Assembly: GCA_027186245.1 (NCBI GenBank) | Contig: CP114486.1 | Location: forward strand, 11,422,501-11,486,500 | DNA: 64,000 nt | Origin: Coriaria nepalensis | Lineage: Eukaryota; Streptophyta; Magnoliopsida; Cucurbitales; Coriariaceae | Direction: 5' to 3' | Part shown: positions 24,232-37,100 of the stretch, in pieces | Layout: every line of letters begins with the position of its first letter | Numbering within the stretch: the stretch's first letter is position 1 | Translations under genes and position numbers: made by a program | The notes under the pieces: generated by a model | What the model was told of the DNA's origin: nothing | The model's input: only the letters and a program-made list of their open reading frames with translations | Databases searched by the model: none

Positions 24232-25570
24232 AAAAAATTTAGGAAACTTTTTCCCAATAGATTATAAATTTTAAAAGAATAATTAAACTTATAAAAATAT
24301 TAAATAAATTTAATATATAATTTTAAATATTATACAAAAAAATAAAAAATTAAATTTGAATCACCTCAAAAAATCACCCACCTTCAACTATTTGGACAAC
24401 CTTAAGGTCGACAAAACATGTTGCCCTTCACACGTATTGTTGTGCTATTGATCTGAAGTCTACACATTAATGCTCTAGTGCAACTGTCCTTGAACTATTG
24501 GCAGGAGGTTTGTTCCCACTAAAAGTTTGTACTATTTTGACGGCTAATTAAAATCCATAATTTGAATACCCTTTTTAGATGAATGGCCAAAAACTGTGCC
24601 TTACTAATCTAACGATTCTAGTAGTTTGCGTCTAAAATGTCTTCATTTCAATTGACATGTATGCACACTTAAATAAGATAATTATGGATCCAATTAGTGT
24701 AGTCAAATTACAATTATTTATATACCCAGACTCGTGAATACTAAAAAAACTATAGATGAAAAATATAAGGATGGATAGCTTGTGGAAGAATTCATTTTCT
24801 TTAGAGAGAAGATTATTTTTATGTCTTATTTTATTTTTCATTACAAAAATAATATGTTCAAGAATATATTTATTTTAAATAAATATTATATATGATCATG
24901 TGATATATTAATTTTTATTATAAATATAAATATTATTTTTATGTTACGTTTGATATCATCTATGAAAATGATATTTGATTGAAAATAAATTTACCGTATA
25001 AGTATATCATGTGCTTATCTTATTTGAGAGGTGATATTAAATCAGTTGATTAGTTTGCTCTTTTATGGACGTTATCGTCTTGTTGCCAAAAACTTCCTTG
25101 TGGGGGAGTACTTCGATTTATAGTTAAAAGTCAATAAATGGGGTCAATCATAGTATGCATTTTCCCTCATCAATCAATCCCCGGAAGAACGCATCGGCCA
25201 GATTTCAGACTTGCACCTAACTTGAGAGCGAGAACGGTTCCTTGGTGATGGATTCTTGCCATGTTTTCTTGCTTGTAGCAAATGCTTGAATGCAATAGAT
25301 GAAGTGTGCCCTTTTTATGATATGGCTATGAAATGAGTGAGACCGACCTCTTCATGAATCTATTTGTAGAGGACATCAGGGCCGTGTAAAAACAAACCGA
25401 AAGATTGGCCTACTTATACAGGCCCACTGTGATAAGGCCTTTTTCCCAGCCCAAACTTTTTACCGTACTTTAATGTTTATCGTAACTCTCTCATCTCATC
25501 TCTCTCTCTCTCTCCTCTCTCTCTCCCCCCCCCCTCCCGGTCACTGTAACCGGCCGGCGAGTGTGCGACA
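22406..25570. other. Intergenic upstream of HOS15
   Basis: AT-rich with no gene recognised. It contains short palindromes near 23118-23150 (TCGGTCTGGATT pairing with AAACCTAGACCGA), an AT/TTTA microsatellite near 23725-23765, and a run of about 26 T at 24199-24226. A CT-rich, partly polypyrimidine stretch at 25496-25537 directly precedes the HOS15 start and is probably its 5' leader. Confidence 0.5.
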
Positions 25571-28500
25571 ATGACCACCATAACATCCGTCGAATTGAAC
25601 TACCTTGTATTTCGTTACCTTCAGGAATCAGGTAGGTATTTTCTTTACCTCATTCAATAAGGAAAAAATATCTCTGTACTTTTCTTTTTTTTCTTCGCGC
25701 TCATAAAAATTTGTTCATGTTAAGTCTGCGTTTACGAAGATTAGAGCTGGTTTGAACACTGGATTCTTAGAGGAATAGCAAGTTTTTTTCTTTCTTTGAG
25801 TTAGCTCGTCTTGTTGGATGTGGTGATAACTGCGTTAGGTAGTTTTGATCAGCGATAATGAACGAAAAAGTATTGGGAACTTGAGTTAGATCCGTAAAAT
25901 CTGGTGTGTTTTATATAGATTTCAAGAATTGGGATTTTCATACGTTAAGAGTTATTCTGTATTCCAACCTATTTCACCTTTGTTTGAATCAAAATGGGAT
26001 TTTCGCTTGTTTGAAACCCTAAGTTTCTTGCCTATAATTTTTTGTGAAGAAACATGATTTTAATGACTTTCCTTTTCACATGTGAAGGTTTCACACATTC
26101 AGCTTTTGCATTAGGATATGAGGCGGGTATCAATAAGTGTACTACAGATGGCAATATGGTTCCGCCCGGTGCTCTTATTACTTTTGTACAGAAAGGACTT
26201 CAGTACTTGGAGATGGAAGCAAACTTGAATAACGTTAGCATCACTAATTCCTCTGCGTTCTTTTTACTTGATTTTTGTATTCTGTTGACCATAGAATGTA
26301 TGTTGTTCTAAATTTGCGTTGACCTTGTCAGAGTGATGTGGATCTGGAAGAAGATTTCTCGTTCTTACAGCCTTTGGATTTAATTACAAAGGATGTACAT
26401 GAATTGCAGCAAATAGTGAAAGAGAAAAGGAAAAGTCTACAAAAGGATAAGGAGAAAGATAAGGAGTTGGAAAAAGAGCATGAGGGAGAACGTGTAAGAG
26501 CAAGAGAGAAAGAAAGGCGTGAAAGAGAGAAGGAGAGGCATGAAAGGGAGAAGGAAATTGAAAAGGATAGGGATAGAATAGAAAAGGACAAGGAGCGAGA
26601 AAAGCAGCAGGAGGATTTTGTGGAGAGAGATATGACAACAAATCAAGAAGAAAAAATTAATGTCAAACAGGAAGAGAATGAAGTTGTTGGAGGTAATATA
26701 ACTAAGGTTAGACATTGCTTTATTTTTGTGTTTTATATTTTATATGAACTTATAGATTGTGTGTTTCTTTTAATGACACTGTTTGTTTTCACCAGTGCCT
26801 TCCTCCTGCTGTATAGTTATTGTGCAATGAGATGAGATCTGTTTTTTTTTCATTGTTGTGCAACTACTATCTACCTCTTATTGGCTTGATAGTGGCTTCA
26901 GACTAGGAGTAGAAAGAAGTATGTGTTGGAGAAATAGAATGTGCATAGCTTATCAAAGTTTCTAGAAGGCTGCATAAGGGATAGATCTGAGATGTATGGA
27001 TTGGGAACTTGTTATTCTTTTCCACTAGGTGGGTGTATTGTAGACTTGTAGTAGATATTCAGGGGATAGGGGAACAGTTGCTTGAGTATATATAATAGCT
27101 GGAGTTAATTCTTAATACCATTTTGCTGATTGATGATGGCGTGCATGGTTTGCTATACAATTCTCCCCTCCCACCCATGTGTGTTTGTTGGCTTATCAGT
27201 AACCAAATATGATTTAGTGTGTTTTATAGGACCAGAACCCATGGATATCACTTCGACAGCCCCATCACAATCATGTGACATTCCTAGTTCCAATGTGACA
27301 ATATTAGAAGGGCATACTTCTGAGGTATGGGCATGACTCCCAAGTTTTTTGCTTTTTTTTTTGGTTTTTTTAATTGTTCTCTTTTCTTCTCTTTGAATCC
27401 TATACAATTCTCATCTATTCGTTGTGTTTTAAATTTCTTAGGTTTGTGCATGTGCATGGAGCCCAACAAGTTCTCTTCTTGCATCAGGGTAAGTACCATT
27501 TTCTTGTTATCTTATTATAATAGGACATTTGGTGTTGATTTTATATAAATGTAGTTATGCTGAGACTTGCATTATGCGAATTAAACCTGCTATGTGACAA
27601 TGATGGTTAATCTGGTGTTATTAAATGAGATGTCCCATGCTGCATCAGTTATAGCTTAAAATAATATGTTGATTTGACTGATGTAAATATTTTTCATCTC
27701 CGAATCTCCTGATTCTATTGCAACTTTTGAATATTTAGTTACATGATCCATTCTCTCGGTGCCACTAGGATAGTAAGTTGTGTTCTACTGACATGGCTAT
27801 ATCCGGAACCTCCTATCTTGTAAGTTAGAATTTGTTCTTACTTTCTCCGCCTCAACATATAGGTCTGGAGATTCGACAGCACGCATTTGGACTATAGGGG
27901 ATGGGAGCAGTAGATCTGGACAAGTTGGTTCATCAAATGTGTTGGTGCTGAAGCATGTCAGGGGTAGAACAAATGAGAAGAGCAAAGATGTCACTACACT
28001 TGATTGGAATGTGAGTTCTTTAACAGTAATCTGAATGTAATTTATGTTTATTGGTTATATGCTTTATTAGATTACTCTTCAATTGCGCCTCAGAATTTTG
28101 TCATTTTGTGTGGTGTGTGGATTGAAAAATTAGTTTTGCTGTTATAATGCAGGGGGATGGAACACTACTTGCAACGGGTTCGTATGATGGGCAAGCAAGA
28201 ATTTGGAGCACAAATGGTAAGCTGTTTAAGTGAAGTGGTTCTCTTCTTATATTATTATAGTTTTTCCCATTGTATTTTGCATTAGTGTATGATCTTAGTG
28301 AAACCTCTACGATGATATTGTCAAATTCACTTGGTGTTGCTCTTGGCAGGTGAATTGAGGAGTACTCTAAGTAAACATAAAGGACCCATATTCTCTTTAA
28401 AGTGGAATAAGAAGGGTGACTATCTTCTCACCGGAAGCTGTGATAAAACTGCAATTGTTTGGGACGTGAAGGCCGAGGAGTGGAAGCAACAATTCGAATT

Positions 28501-29830
28501 TCATTCAGGTTGCACATTTTTTCAATAGATTTTCAATTAAAACTTATCAGAGTTTTGGTTCATAAAGATCGGTATGAAAATATCATCACTTTGGGATCTG
28601 AAATTTCATGTCTTTATATCATTTAGGTCCCACACTGGATGTAGACTGGCGCAACAATGTTTCTTTTGCAACAAGCTCCACAGATACTATGATCCATGTA
28701 TGCAAGATTGGGGAAAATCGTCCCATCAAAACTTTTGCTGGTCATCAGGTTTGCTCCTTATTCAACCTATATGTTATTATCTCTATACGCCCAAGCACAT
28801 GACTTTTTTATTTTCTATATGACTGCTATTACATGTTAGGAAAGCAAAGTGAGGGTGGTTCATCTTCATGGTTTTGCAGGGTGAAGTTAATTGTGTCAAA
28901 TGGGATCCAAGTGGTACATTGTTGGCTTCTTGCTCTGACGATGTTACGGCAAAGGTTATATATGCTATTTTCCTTATTTGCCAGTATTTTTAATTTTTTT
29001 TTCCTCTTTTGAATAATTAACTAAATTCCCTCCCTTGAGAAGATTGTTGGAATTATAAAAATCACCTGGACTCTGCAATGGATCTCTGGTCTAAGATCGT
29101 AACTCATAATATTTTTATGCAGATATGGAACATGAGGCAGGACAAGTATGTTCATGATTTAAGGGAGCATTCAAAGGTTTTATCTAGACTTCATTTTTTT
29201 TTTCCCTTTTCTTCAATTCTCAATCACAGTGCATGTGTTTATACTTGATTGTAAATCATCATAAATTCTTTCTCAGGAGATATACACTATCAGGTGGAGT
29301 CCCACTGGACCCGGCACAAGCAATCCTAACCGACAGCTAGTGTTGGCAAGGTAATCATGTGATGATGTGTATGAATCCACATTCTTAACCCCTTTTATTG
29401 CTTGGTATTAATACTTGGAGGCTTGTGTTTGTTTTATAGTGCGTCATTTGACTCAACGGTAAAACTCTGGGATGTTGAACTGGGAAAACTTCTCAACAGC
29501 TTGAATGGACACAGGTATATCAGATTTAATATCTGAGCCTCTAATATTTTCTGCACTTAGTTTCAACTTAGGAGAAGATTGTCTAATCTCTCTAATTAAT
29601 CTATTACCAGGGAACCTGTATATTCAGTTGCATACAGCCCGAACGGGGAGTATCTAGCGAGTGGTTCTCTTGATAAATGCATCAATGTATGGTCACTCAA
29701 AGATGTCAAAATCGTAAAAACATACACCGGCAATGGTGGTATATTTGAAGTATGCTGGAACAAGGAGGGTGACAAGATTGCTGCTTGCTTTGCCAACAAT
29801 ACAGTATGTGTTCTAGATTTCAGAATGTAA
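25571..29830 (+). CDS. HOS15: HOS15-like LisH/WD40 protein (TBL1/TBLR1 family)
   Basis: HOS15 is a nuclear WD40 adaptor related to animal TBL1. It works with histone deacetylase HDA9 and a CUL4-DDB1 E3 ligase in cold response, flowering and ABA signalling. Fourteen exons with canonical borders are readable: 25571-25631, 26088-26233, 26332-26692, 27230-27324, 27442-27488, 27863-28010, 28153-28216, 28350-28508, 28627-28748, 28880-28954, 29123-29176, 29277-29350, 29440-29514, 29611-29830. All phases close, giving 566 residues. The LisH motif is at the start ([20 protein letters not shown]). A Lys/Glu/Arg-rich helical region spans about residues 95-165. A WD40 propeller follows from [13 protein letters not shown] to the C-terminus, with repeats ending TARIWTI, QARIWST, TAIVWDV, TVKLWDV and CINVWSL. 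Slightly shorter than the Arabidopsis protein (about 613), the difference lying in the charged linker. Confidence 0.95.
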
Positions 29831-30198
29831 CCCTTCGATTTCAAATCAAGAAAATTAGCTCCCAAAAATTTTATCTGTAAATCAGGAAGGGTTTTCCGGT
29901 TTTCCCCCTACTCAAAACTGAAAAAGTTTCAAGTGTTTTTGTCTTTTTTTTGGATAGCTATGTTCAAACTCTTATTAGTACCGAATTTTTAGAAAATTAA
30001 GACTGGCTCCAGTCACTATTCGATTGTGTTAAAAGATTAAACTGATCTTTGTAATTTGTTTTGTAAATTGTAACGATAAATTAGATGGCAATGATTCCAA
30101 GGTAACTAAAGTATCTGGTAGTAATAGCGGCTATTTTGATTGAAAATGAGATGTACATTTGTTATTTTTGTGGTTTACATGAAATCATAACTTTCGGG

Positions 30199-32440
30199 TC
30201 ACCAGCAATCTCTACAAGAACTAGAACCATTTACAAAGTAGTGAAGCCAGTTCCGATCCCCCATAACGATCTTCCTTCCGGTAATTTCGGACATCTTCAT
30301 AATAGCGTGACAATCCAGGTAGATCCTTAGGGCCTGTTTGGTCAGGAATTTTAGAACATGTTTTAAAATGTATTTTGAAAAAAAAAATACAATTTTAATA
30401 GATATGATTTTGAAAAAATATATTTAAATATTTAAAAATTATATTTTTTGTTTTTTCCTTAATAATTTTCTCCCAAAAAAAGAAAGAGGAAAAGAATATA
30501 GAATTCATCAATGGAGTTTTGAAATTTCAGATCTAGAACTCAAAGTTCGAATTCGATTTTTTTTTTCCAAAGGCAAAGTGAAGGCAAGTTATTGATGAAG
30601 AAATTTAAAATATAATTTGTAAATATTTAAGAATAATTTTTATAATTATTAAAAGTTAATCAAATAACAAAAATATGATATAATTTGATATATTCATCTT
30701 CCTCTTTAAATCATGATATATCATTAAAATACCAAACACATTTCAAAACGTGCTAAGCAGACTCATCAATTCTCAACAATCTTAATAGTAGTACCTGGTT
30801 GGGTGCTTATAAGCCCAAAAGCAATAACAAGCTTCTCACTATGAACTTCAAGTGATGCTCCTTCTCTTCCCAAATCATGTATTGACATCTGTCTTCGGAC
30901 TATACCCATGAACTTTGAGCCACCCATTATTAATCTCCTCCAACGTCATGTAAATGTCTTTGCTTTTGGGTGCTTTCTATCTCCAGCTAGAAACTCATAA
31001 ACCTTGTTATCAAATTCAATCGAGCTACATCCCGGCTCTTTGTTGACCCCTCTCTTTCATCAGCCCTCTTATTCTCGCCACACCCTCCCAGTTTCCTGCC
31101 GCTGCGTAGATGTTGGAGAATTCGCTAGATTTTGACTGACTAAAGACTCGGCAATTTCCTCACCCAATTTGATGTTATTATGAAGTCTACATGACCGAGT
31201 AATGTCCCCCATAAAACTGGATCCGGGTCGATCTCCATGTTCTTGACAAGCCCATATGCTTGTTCTAGATTCCCAACTCAGCCCAAAAGATTCACCATAC
31301 ACCCATAATCAACGACTTTAGGCTCAAGCCCATACTCGTTTTTCATCGAATCAAAGAATCTCTTTCCCTCCTTAACCAAACCAGTATGGCCACAAGCATT
31401 TAAAATGCCAATGAAGGTGATATCAGTTGGCTTATATCCTCTCCTAAGCCCATGAGATTACATACCCTAAAATCATAGAATTCCAAGCCACAACCTCTTT
31501 CTCTTCTGTCGTATCGAAAACTGAACATGCATTCTCTAAAATACTGTGTTTGCTATACATATCGATCAATGCAGTATCCACATGAACACTGATTTGAATC
31601 CTCTTATTCTTGATAGATGAATGGACCCACCTACCTGATTTTAAAGCTCCAATTTGCCCACTAGCAGATAGAACAGCTGGTACTGTAATCTCATTAGGCT
31701 TAACTTTTGCCTCTTAACATTTTTCTAAACAGCAACAAAGATTCATTAGGAAATCCATGTTGGGAATACCCATCTATCATCACGTTCCAACAAACAACAT
31801 CTCTCTCTGCCATGTCATCAAACAACGCACAAGCCTCGTCTAGGGCCCCACATTTAGCGTAGCAAGTGCCATAGCCGTTAAAGACACTAAACTTCTATTA
31901 GGCATATTATCGCACAGTTGGCGTGAAGCTGAAATATCGCCCCCTTCAGCATATACATCTATCAGACCCGTTAGCACAAATGGATCGGAGTCAAACCCAA
32001 ATTTGATTGCCTGAGAATGAAGGGCTTTTCCGGGTTGAAGTGGGCAGGATTTCAAGAGGGAGGAGAAAGTGAAACAATTTGGCTCGACCTTGCCTTGTGT
32101 TAGCGTTTGAGAATACAAGTGAAGAGCTTGGTTGAATAGGTTGAGCTGTGCGTGGGAGTTTTGATAATGGCGGTCCAGGAGAAGACGGAGGGGTTCTGAA
32201 TCGAGTTGAAGATGGTGAGGGACTAGTCGAGGCGACCATAATTGGAGTAAGAGCGTTGGAGTTAGAAGTTTAAGATTGGGTGGTTATTGAGGTCACGGCA
32301 GATAAGAAAGGCGTGGATTTGGAGGTGAGTTTTTATGGATTTTGAGGTGTCGATTTGGAAAGTTAAGCCCTTCGATTAATTGACGATGGTGGGTGGTGGT
32401 GGCGGCGGGGCCGGTGAAGAAGTAAGAGGAGGTTGTCTTC
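30199..32440 (-). pseudogene. ELI1: ELI1-like PPR-DYW RNA-editing factor pseudogene, split by a MITE
   Basis: Read on the minus strand, PPR repeats can be followed from about 32440 (HLQIHAFLICRDLNNHP, NPSVFSWTAII) through VEPNCFTFSSLLKSCPLQPGK, RFFDSMKNEYGLEPKV, NMEIDPDPVLWGTLLG and [19 protein letters not shown], then EVHSEKL and TIKIVEN. The DYW tail resumes after an insertion with YLDCHAIMKMSEITGRKIV and HYFVNGSSSCRDCW before a TGA at 30199-30201. Frameshifts and stops occur (for example a stop inside NLLG-VGNLEQAYGL), the zinc-binding CxDCH is partly lost, and a 438-bp insertion interrupts the DYW domain. Intact ELI1 is a single-exon chloroplast editing/isomerase-type factor of about 630 residues. 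Certainly nonfunctional here. Confidence 0.88.
30331..30768. mobile_element. hAT-like MITE inside the PPR pseudogene
   Basis: The borders are fixed by the host gene: KIVEN coding sequence stops at 30769 and the next expected codons (LRIYLDCH) resume at 30330. The insert starts GGCCTGTTTGGTCAGG. The opposite end, reverse-complemented, carries GTGTTTGGTATTTTAATG, so the termini form a poor inverted repeat with the TGTTTGG motif common in plant hAT MITEs. It is AT-rich and non-coding. A target-site duplication is not preserved. Confidence 0.7.
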
Positions 32441-32887
32441 AAACTGATTTTTTCAACAAAGGTTGTCTTCGAACTTATCTATTATTTTCCCTCCTTTTCA
32501 CACTAAGTAAACAACCGAAGACTAGAAACAAAACTAGATAAACGGCCGTCTCTGACATGATCTTAACGTTTGCACAACCAAATGTTTCTCACGACTTCTC
32601 AGCAATCAAACGGAAAATTTGTACAACTAATTTAACTAAAAGTAGCAAAAAACTAGTATGATGACATGATTGAATTAAGGCTAAATCACTTTTTACTAAT
32701 ATAAGAATGAGTTAAATACTATCTTATATTATTATTAAAACTCATATTTTAATACTTTAAATAATTATATTTAGGCCAACAATTTATTGGATCAAAAGTA
32801 ATAGTTTAATGTATTAAAATATAGGATAGTATTTGATTAATTTTTCTAAGAAATGATCATTTACCCTAGAATTAATAAAGTACATAG
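32441..32887. other. Intergenic, no gene recognised
   Basis: AT-rich spacer between the PPR relic and the B3 gene. Nothing supported. Confidence 0.4.
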
Positions 32888-34110
32888 TTATATAATTATC
32901 CGTACTAGTTTGATCTTGCAAATTTCAGACTTGGAACTTTCATAAATCTCGGAAAATGATAACATAAACAAAGTAACCTCACCTCTCTTATTCAACTCAA
33001 ACATCATGTTCTTTGATATTATTTTCTTGCTCCAATTCATCTGACTGCCTCTGTTAAACGAGAACTTGGCGTGCCAAGGTCCTCCATCTAAAGTTCTAAG
33101 CATAACCTTACCATTCTCCTGATGTGAATCTCTAAGGTACCTCTCGACAAAGCCGCGAGGTATGTACTATATATATAACATGAAAGAAATAAGTTGGATG
33201 AATATATATGATTCATAAATTGGTAGTTCTAAATTCAAGAAGAAAGATCATGCTTAACTGAGAAAAGGAAAATGGAAAGCAAATAAAAGAATAACTTACC
33301 AGCCTTCGATCTTGAAGATCTTCATACAGGATTACTGTGAAGAAATGAGGTTCAGATGCCTTCATGTATTGATTTGTCTCGGTTGCGGATTTATCGAAGA
33401 TGAATATGAAGAAAGAGGACTTCCCCATATATTTAAACACTAGAAAATGACCTTTGTCGAGATTGCAATACTTTGCAAATTCAGGCCATCCCTTGCTTAG
33501 CCACAATCTGTTATCACCTTCTGTCAAATTTACATTGCATTGTTCACCACTTGGAAGCTTTAACACAACTCGATTCGATAACTCTTTCCCGTATTTCCTT
33601 GCGAACTTGATTGGAAAACTGAGTGGAAATGTTTCAAAATTTACTATTGTTGACTTGTGATATATGTATTTAGGAGCTCACTCACTGTTATAATTTGAGA
33701 TCAAGTCAGAAGTGAGTCAATTTATATCTCACTGATCTATACTATCTAACATAGAGAGGGTGAGTAAGAACACAGAAAGATTTCTGATATTATGCTTGTT
33801 TGCATATCTTAAATGGTAGCAGCTTGACTTATATTTATACTAAGAAACGAGTAAGCTACCAAATAACAAGTAAACTTGACCCATGCTCGGTTACTTGCTA
33901 TTTGGCTGGCAGCCTTTTATTTGATGTCACTGACAAGATTTCAAAATTCTAACACTCACCAGAACAAAGTATTGGAAAGAAGAACGATCTTTCTCAAAAA
34001 TGGCGGAAAGTGAAGAGAGAAAGAGGAGGAGGGAAGTAGAAACTTACAACCCGTCGTTTTTGAAGAGTTTCAGCCATGATTATCTTGAAGAAATGCGGTT
34101 CGGAAGCCAT
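32888..34110 (-). CDS. B3 DNA-binding domain protein, REM-like, possibly defective
   Basis: Three exon-like blocks on the minus strand. First, 34110-34048 begins with ATG and the B3 opening MASEPHFFKIIMAETLQKRR, then GTAAGT. Second, about 33640-33300 gives FPIKFARKYGKELSNRVVLK, LWLSKGWPEFAKYCNLDKGHFLVFKYMG and a second B3 opening EPHFFTVILYEDLQDRRL, then GTAAGTT. Third, 33166-32888 gives YIPRGFVERYLRDSHQ, DGGPWHAKFSFNRG and a stop. So the protein would have two B3 domains, as in REM transcription factors. Blocks two and three join in phase 0. I could not find an acceptor joining block one to block two in phase, so the gene may be damaged at its first intron or use an exon I missed. No function is inferred beyond DNA binding. 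Confidence 0.6.
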
Positions 34111-37100
34111 TTTTTCCTCTTATGCTCTGCCTCTTATTCTGTGCTTTGAAGCTTGTTGAGGTAGATGAAGAACACTCCTCTCTTGACCCTGATGATCAAA
34201 TGGTCACTTTAGGCTTAAAAATTCACACCAGTAAACCACTTTATGTTTTAACTTTAAGAAATCAAAATAAAAGTATGTCAAAGTGTTTTCCCATATTACA
34301 TTCTATATTTAGTGTTGCATGAAAGCATGAGCAAAAAACATGACAAATGAATATATACAATATGCAGAAATGAACTAAACCTGTATCTTTACTTCTCTGG
34401 AACCAAGCAACAACTGGTTCTTGAGATGATTGTCTTCAACCTTCTGTTTGTTTTCCCTCGACTTTCTCAGCAACCAAACAGCTCAAGAGTAGAAAGCTCA
34501 AGAGATTTTATAGACAGTGAATAATAAAGCCTTCTATCCATCTGTTTCCCCTCAGAGTTTCTCGGCAACCAAACAGCTGACGAGTAAGCAAAAAGCGAAA
34601 GAAATGGCTTGTTCAAGCTGGTCCTCCTAGTTTCCAGCTAAGAGTAAAAAGGGCTTCTGTCTTACATGATCTGAGAATCAGTACTATTTCAATATTAAAT
34701 GATGTGCAGGGATGGATTGAATGCTATTTTCCATGTTTATGTTAGAATCTCAATTGCTTTTTACTGTGTACATACCTCTCTTTCGTTTGTTCTCCATGAA
34801 AAAAAGGCAGGGATTCTGGATCTCAATAATGAATACTACACCTGCCTTTGCAGATTTCAATATCAGAAATTAAATGGGAACACACACCAGCTTTAGAACT
34901 ACTATACCTGATTTAAGATTCAAGCTTAGTACTCTTTTGCTAGTTGATAGAAAACACACCGCTGCTTTAGAATGAAGTCAATAAAATAGCATTCAGAATT
35001 CAGTATCAAGATTATAATCAATTATTTTTTGTTTAACTTGAAGATTTCTTACACACTACTTGGCAATCATCATCACGGAAAACATACTACTTGAGACGCC
35101 ATTTTTTACTCCCAATTGGATGAAACAATAGCCTGAATTAAGGGTGGGCAAAAGTCCTGTTGGGACGAGGATAAAGGAAGATGAAGTTGTGGAGTGTGTT
35201 CCTTAGAGATGCAGCGGCTGTGCTAGAAATTCTAGGATCATTTGTAAGTTAGAGACGAGTCTGTTAGAACTTGCTCTTTTGAGTTTAATGAGTAAGCATA
35301 TTGTTCTTATCAGTACTTTGAAGAATGAAAAGGGGAGAAATAGGGATGCATATTTTGATGTGTTTTGTAATTTTGCGGATTGTTCTGAAAAATGAGTTTG
35401 ATTAGCCATTTTTTAGGCTTTCGTGATCAAAGAGAGGTAGGAAGGAATTGGGGGAAAAAAAAATTGATAAGAGAGAAAAATAGTAAAATAGAAGTATAGA
35501 ACTAGAGATAAAATTAATATGCTAGCTACAATAAGATTTCTCATGCAAAGTTTGATGCACAATCATGTTTGTTTTGCATAATTTTAAAAATAGCATGTTA
35601 CTATGCTCAAATGGTGAAAAGTTAAAATGAATTCAATTTTTTTTTTTGTGAGAATTTTGAAATTGTATATAATATGCTCAAATGGTAAATAGGGGAATGA
35701 AAAATTAATATTCAAAATACTCATCGAAAATGGGTACTAAAAAGTTTACCAAAATTAGTAATAGTACAATTATATATTTTATTTTCCGGTTATATTATCA
35801 GAAACAGACGTTAAAATATCTTAATACTAAATAGAGGAGGTGAATCTATTTTAAGATACTATTTTCAATAGTGCAGGATCGGTTATCATACGATTAATAA
35901 TCTGTTTTTCTATATTTTTGGTTTACATATTTTGATTTATGCTTCTGTTTAACAATTTATGTTTCTATTTTACTGCTTGTTATTTACTTGCTGTTTTTAC
36001 TATTGTTTTTCAACAGATTCTGGCACATTCTGTTTTTTACTAAGTTTCTAGAAATATCACAGATTTTTACCACAATTCTATTTATTCAAATGGTATTTTC
36101 TTCTAAAATTAAATAAATAAATTATAATTTTATATTTATAAATAAAATAAAAAATAAATTATATTATTTAAATAACTATTAAAAAAAATAAAAGAATAAT
36201 AATTAACCTACCAACCGGTCAGACAGAATCGACGCTGTCGGACGTAGAATTGTACTTCTAAATCTCAATTCCGGACTCCAATTTAATAAGTGGCAACGTT
36301 GTGAATTTAATCACGTTTTCCAATCTTCTTTGGAAAGTGGACAAAAAAAAAAGAAAAACTGGGCCTTAAAAATTCGAGCTGTAAAAAGTAAACGAAAATA
36401 TAGCGGGTTCACTTTAAAGTCTGCGACCTTTGTTTGCCCCATAAAAGGCCCATCATCCCCTTTAGTACCTACCTACCTGTCGAATCGTTGATATCCTCTC
36501 TTTAGTTGAGTTAATGATAATTTCAATACTTGATTAATCTCTTATTTAATGTCAAACTGTCATGATTACTAAAGATAAAACATGCACTTTTTTTTTTAAT
36601 GTATATAAATTATGTTTAAAATATTATTTCTTAATGAAGTAAGTGTCTCATAATTCATAATTAGAGTAGATTAATGAGAGCTAGTTAGCTAAGCTACATT
36701 TTGCTAGGTGTCAAAATGTCAACATGCCTAGACATTAGATGTATGAAATTCGTGCTATGGCTATGATTCCCCGCCCCATGTGACTTGTGTATGTTGTGAC
36801 TAAAAAAAGTCCATCATCAGCACCCTCTTGCTTCCAACTTTGGTCTAACAATGAAATAACACATAAGCTCTGGTTCCACCCATGTTAGGAAAAGAAATGC
36901 TGAAATTAATGGAACAATTTTAACAGATTTGACATTAAAATATGGAGCTAATGAACTTGTATGCTTTGGTAATGACGTTGATACTTTGACAATTTTTGAA
37001 TATTTCTGTATCCAAGTATTATTATACCATAGACAACACCTGCCATGGTTTGGTTTTGTCGAGAGTATATCTTGTTATGTGTGTGCGGTAGTAGAGAGAT

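Noticed and set aside
26328..26715. Minus-strand Ser/Leu-rich frames opposite HOS15 exon 3
   Set aside because: Antisense shadows of the Lys/Glu/Arg-rich coding region.
35203..35409. Minus-strand 68-codon frame as a gene
   Set aside because: No homology recognised and low-complexity surroundings.
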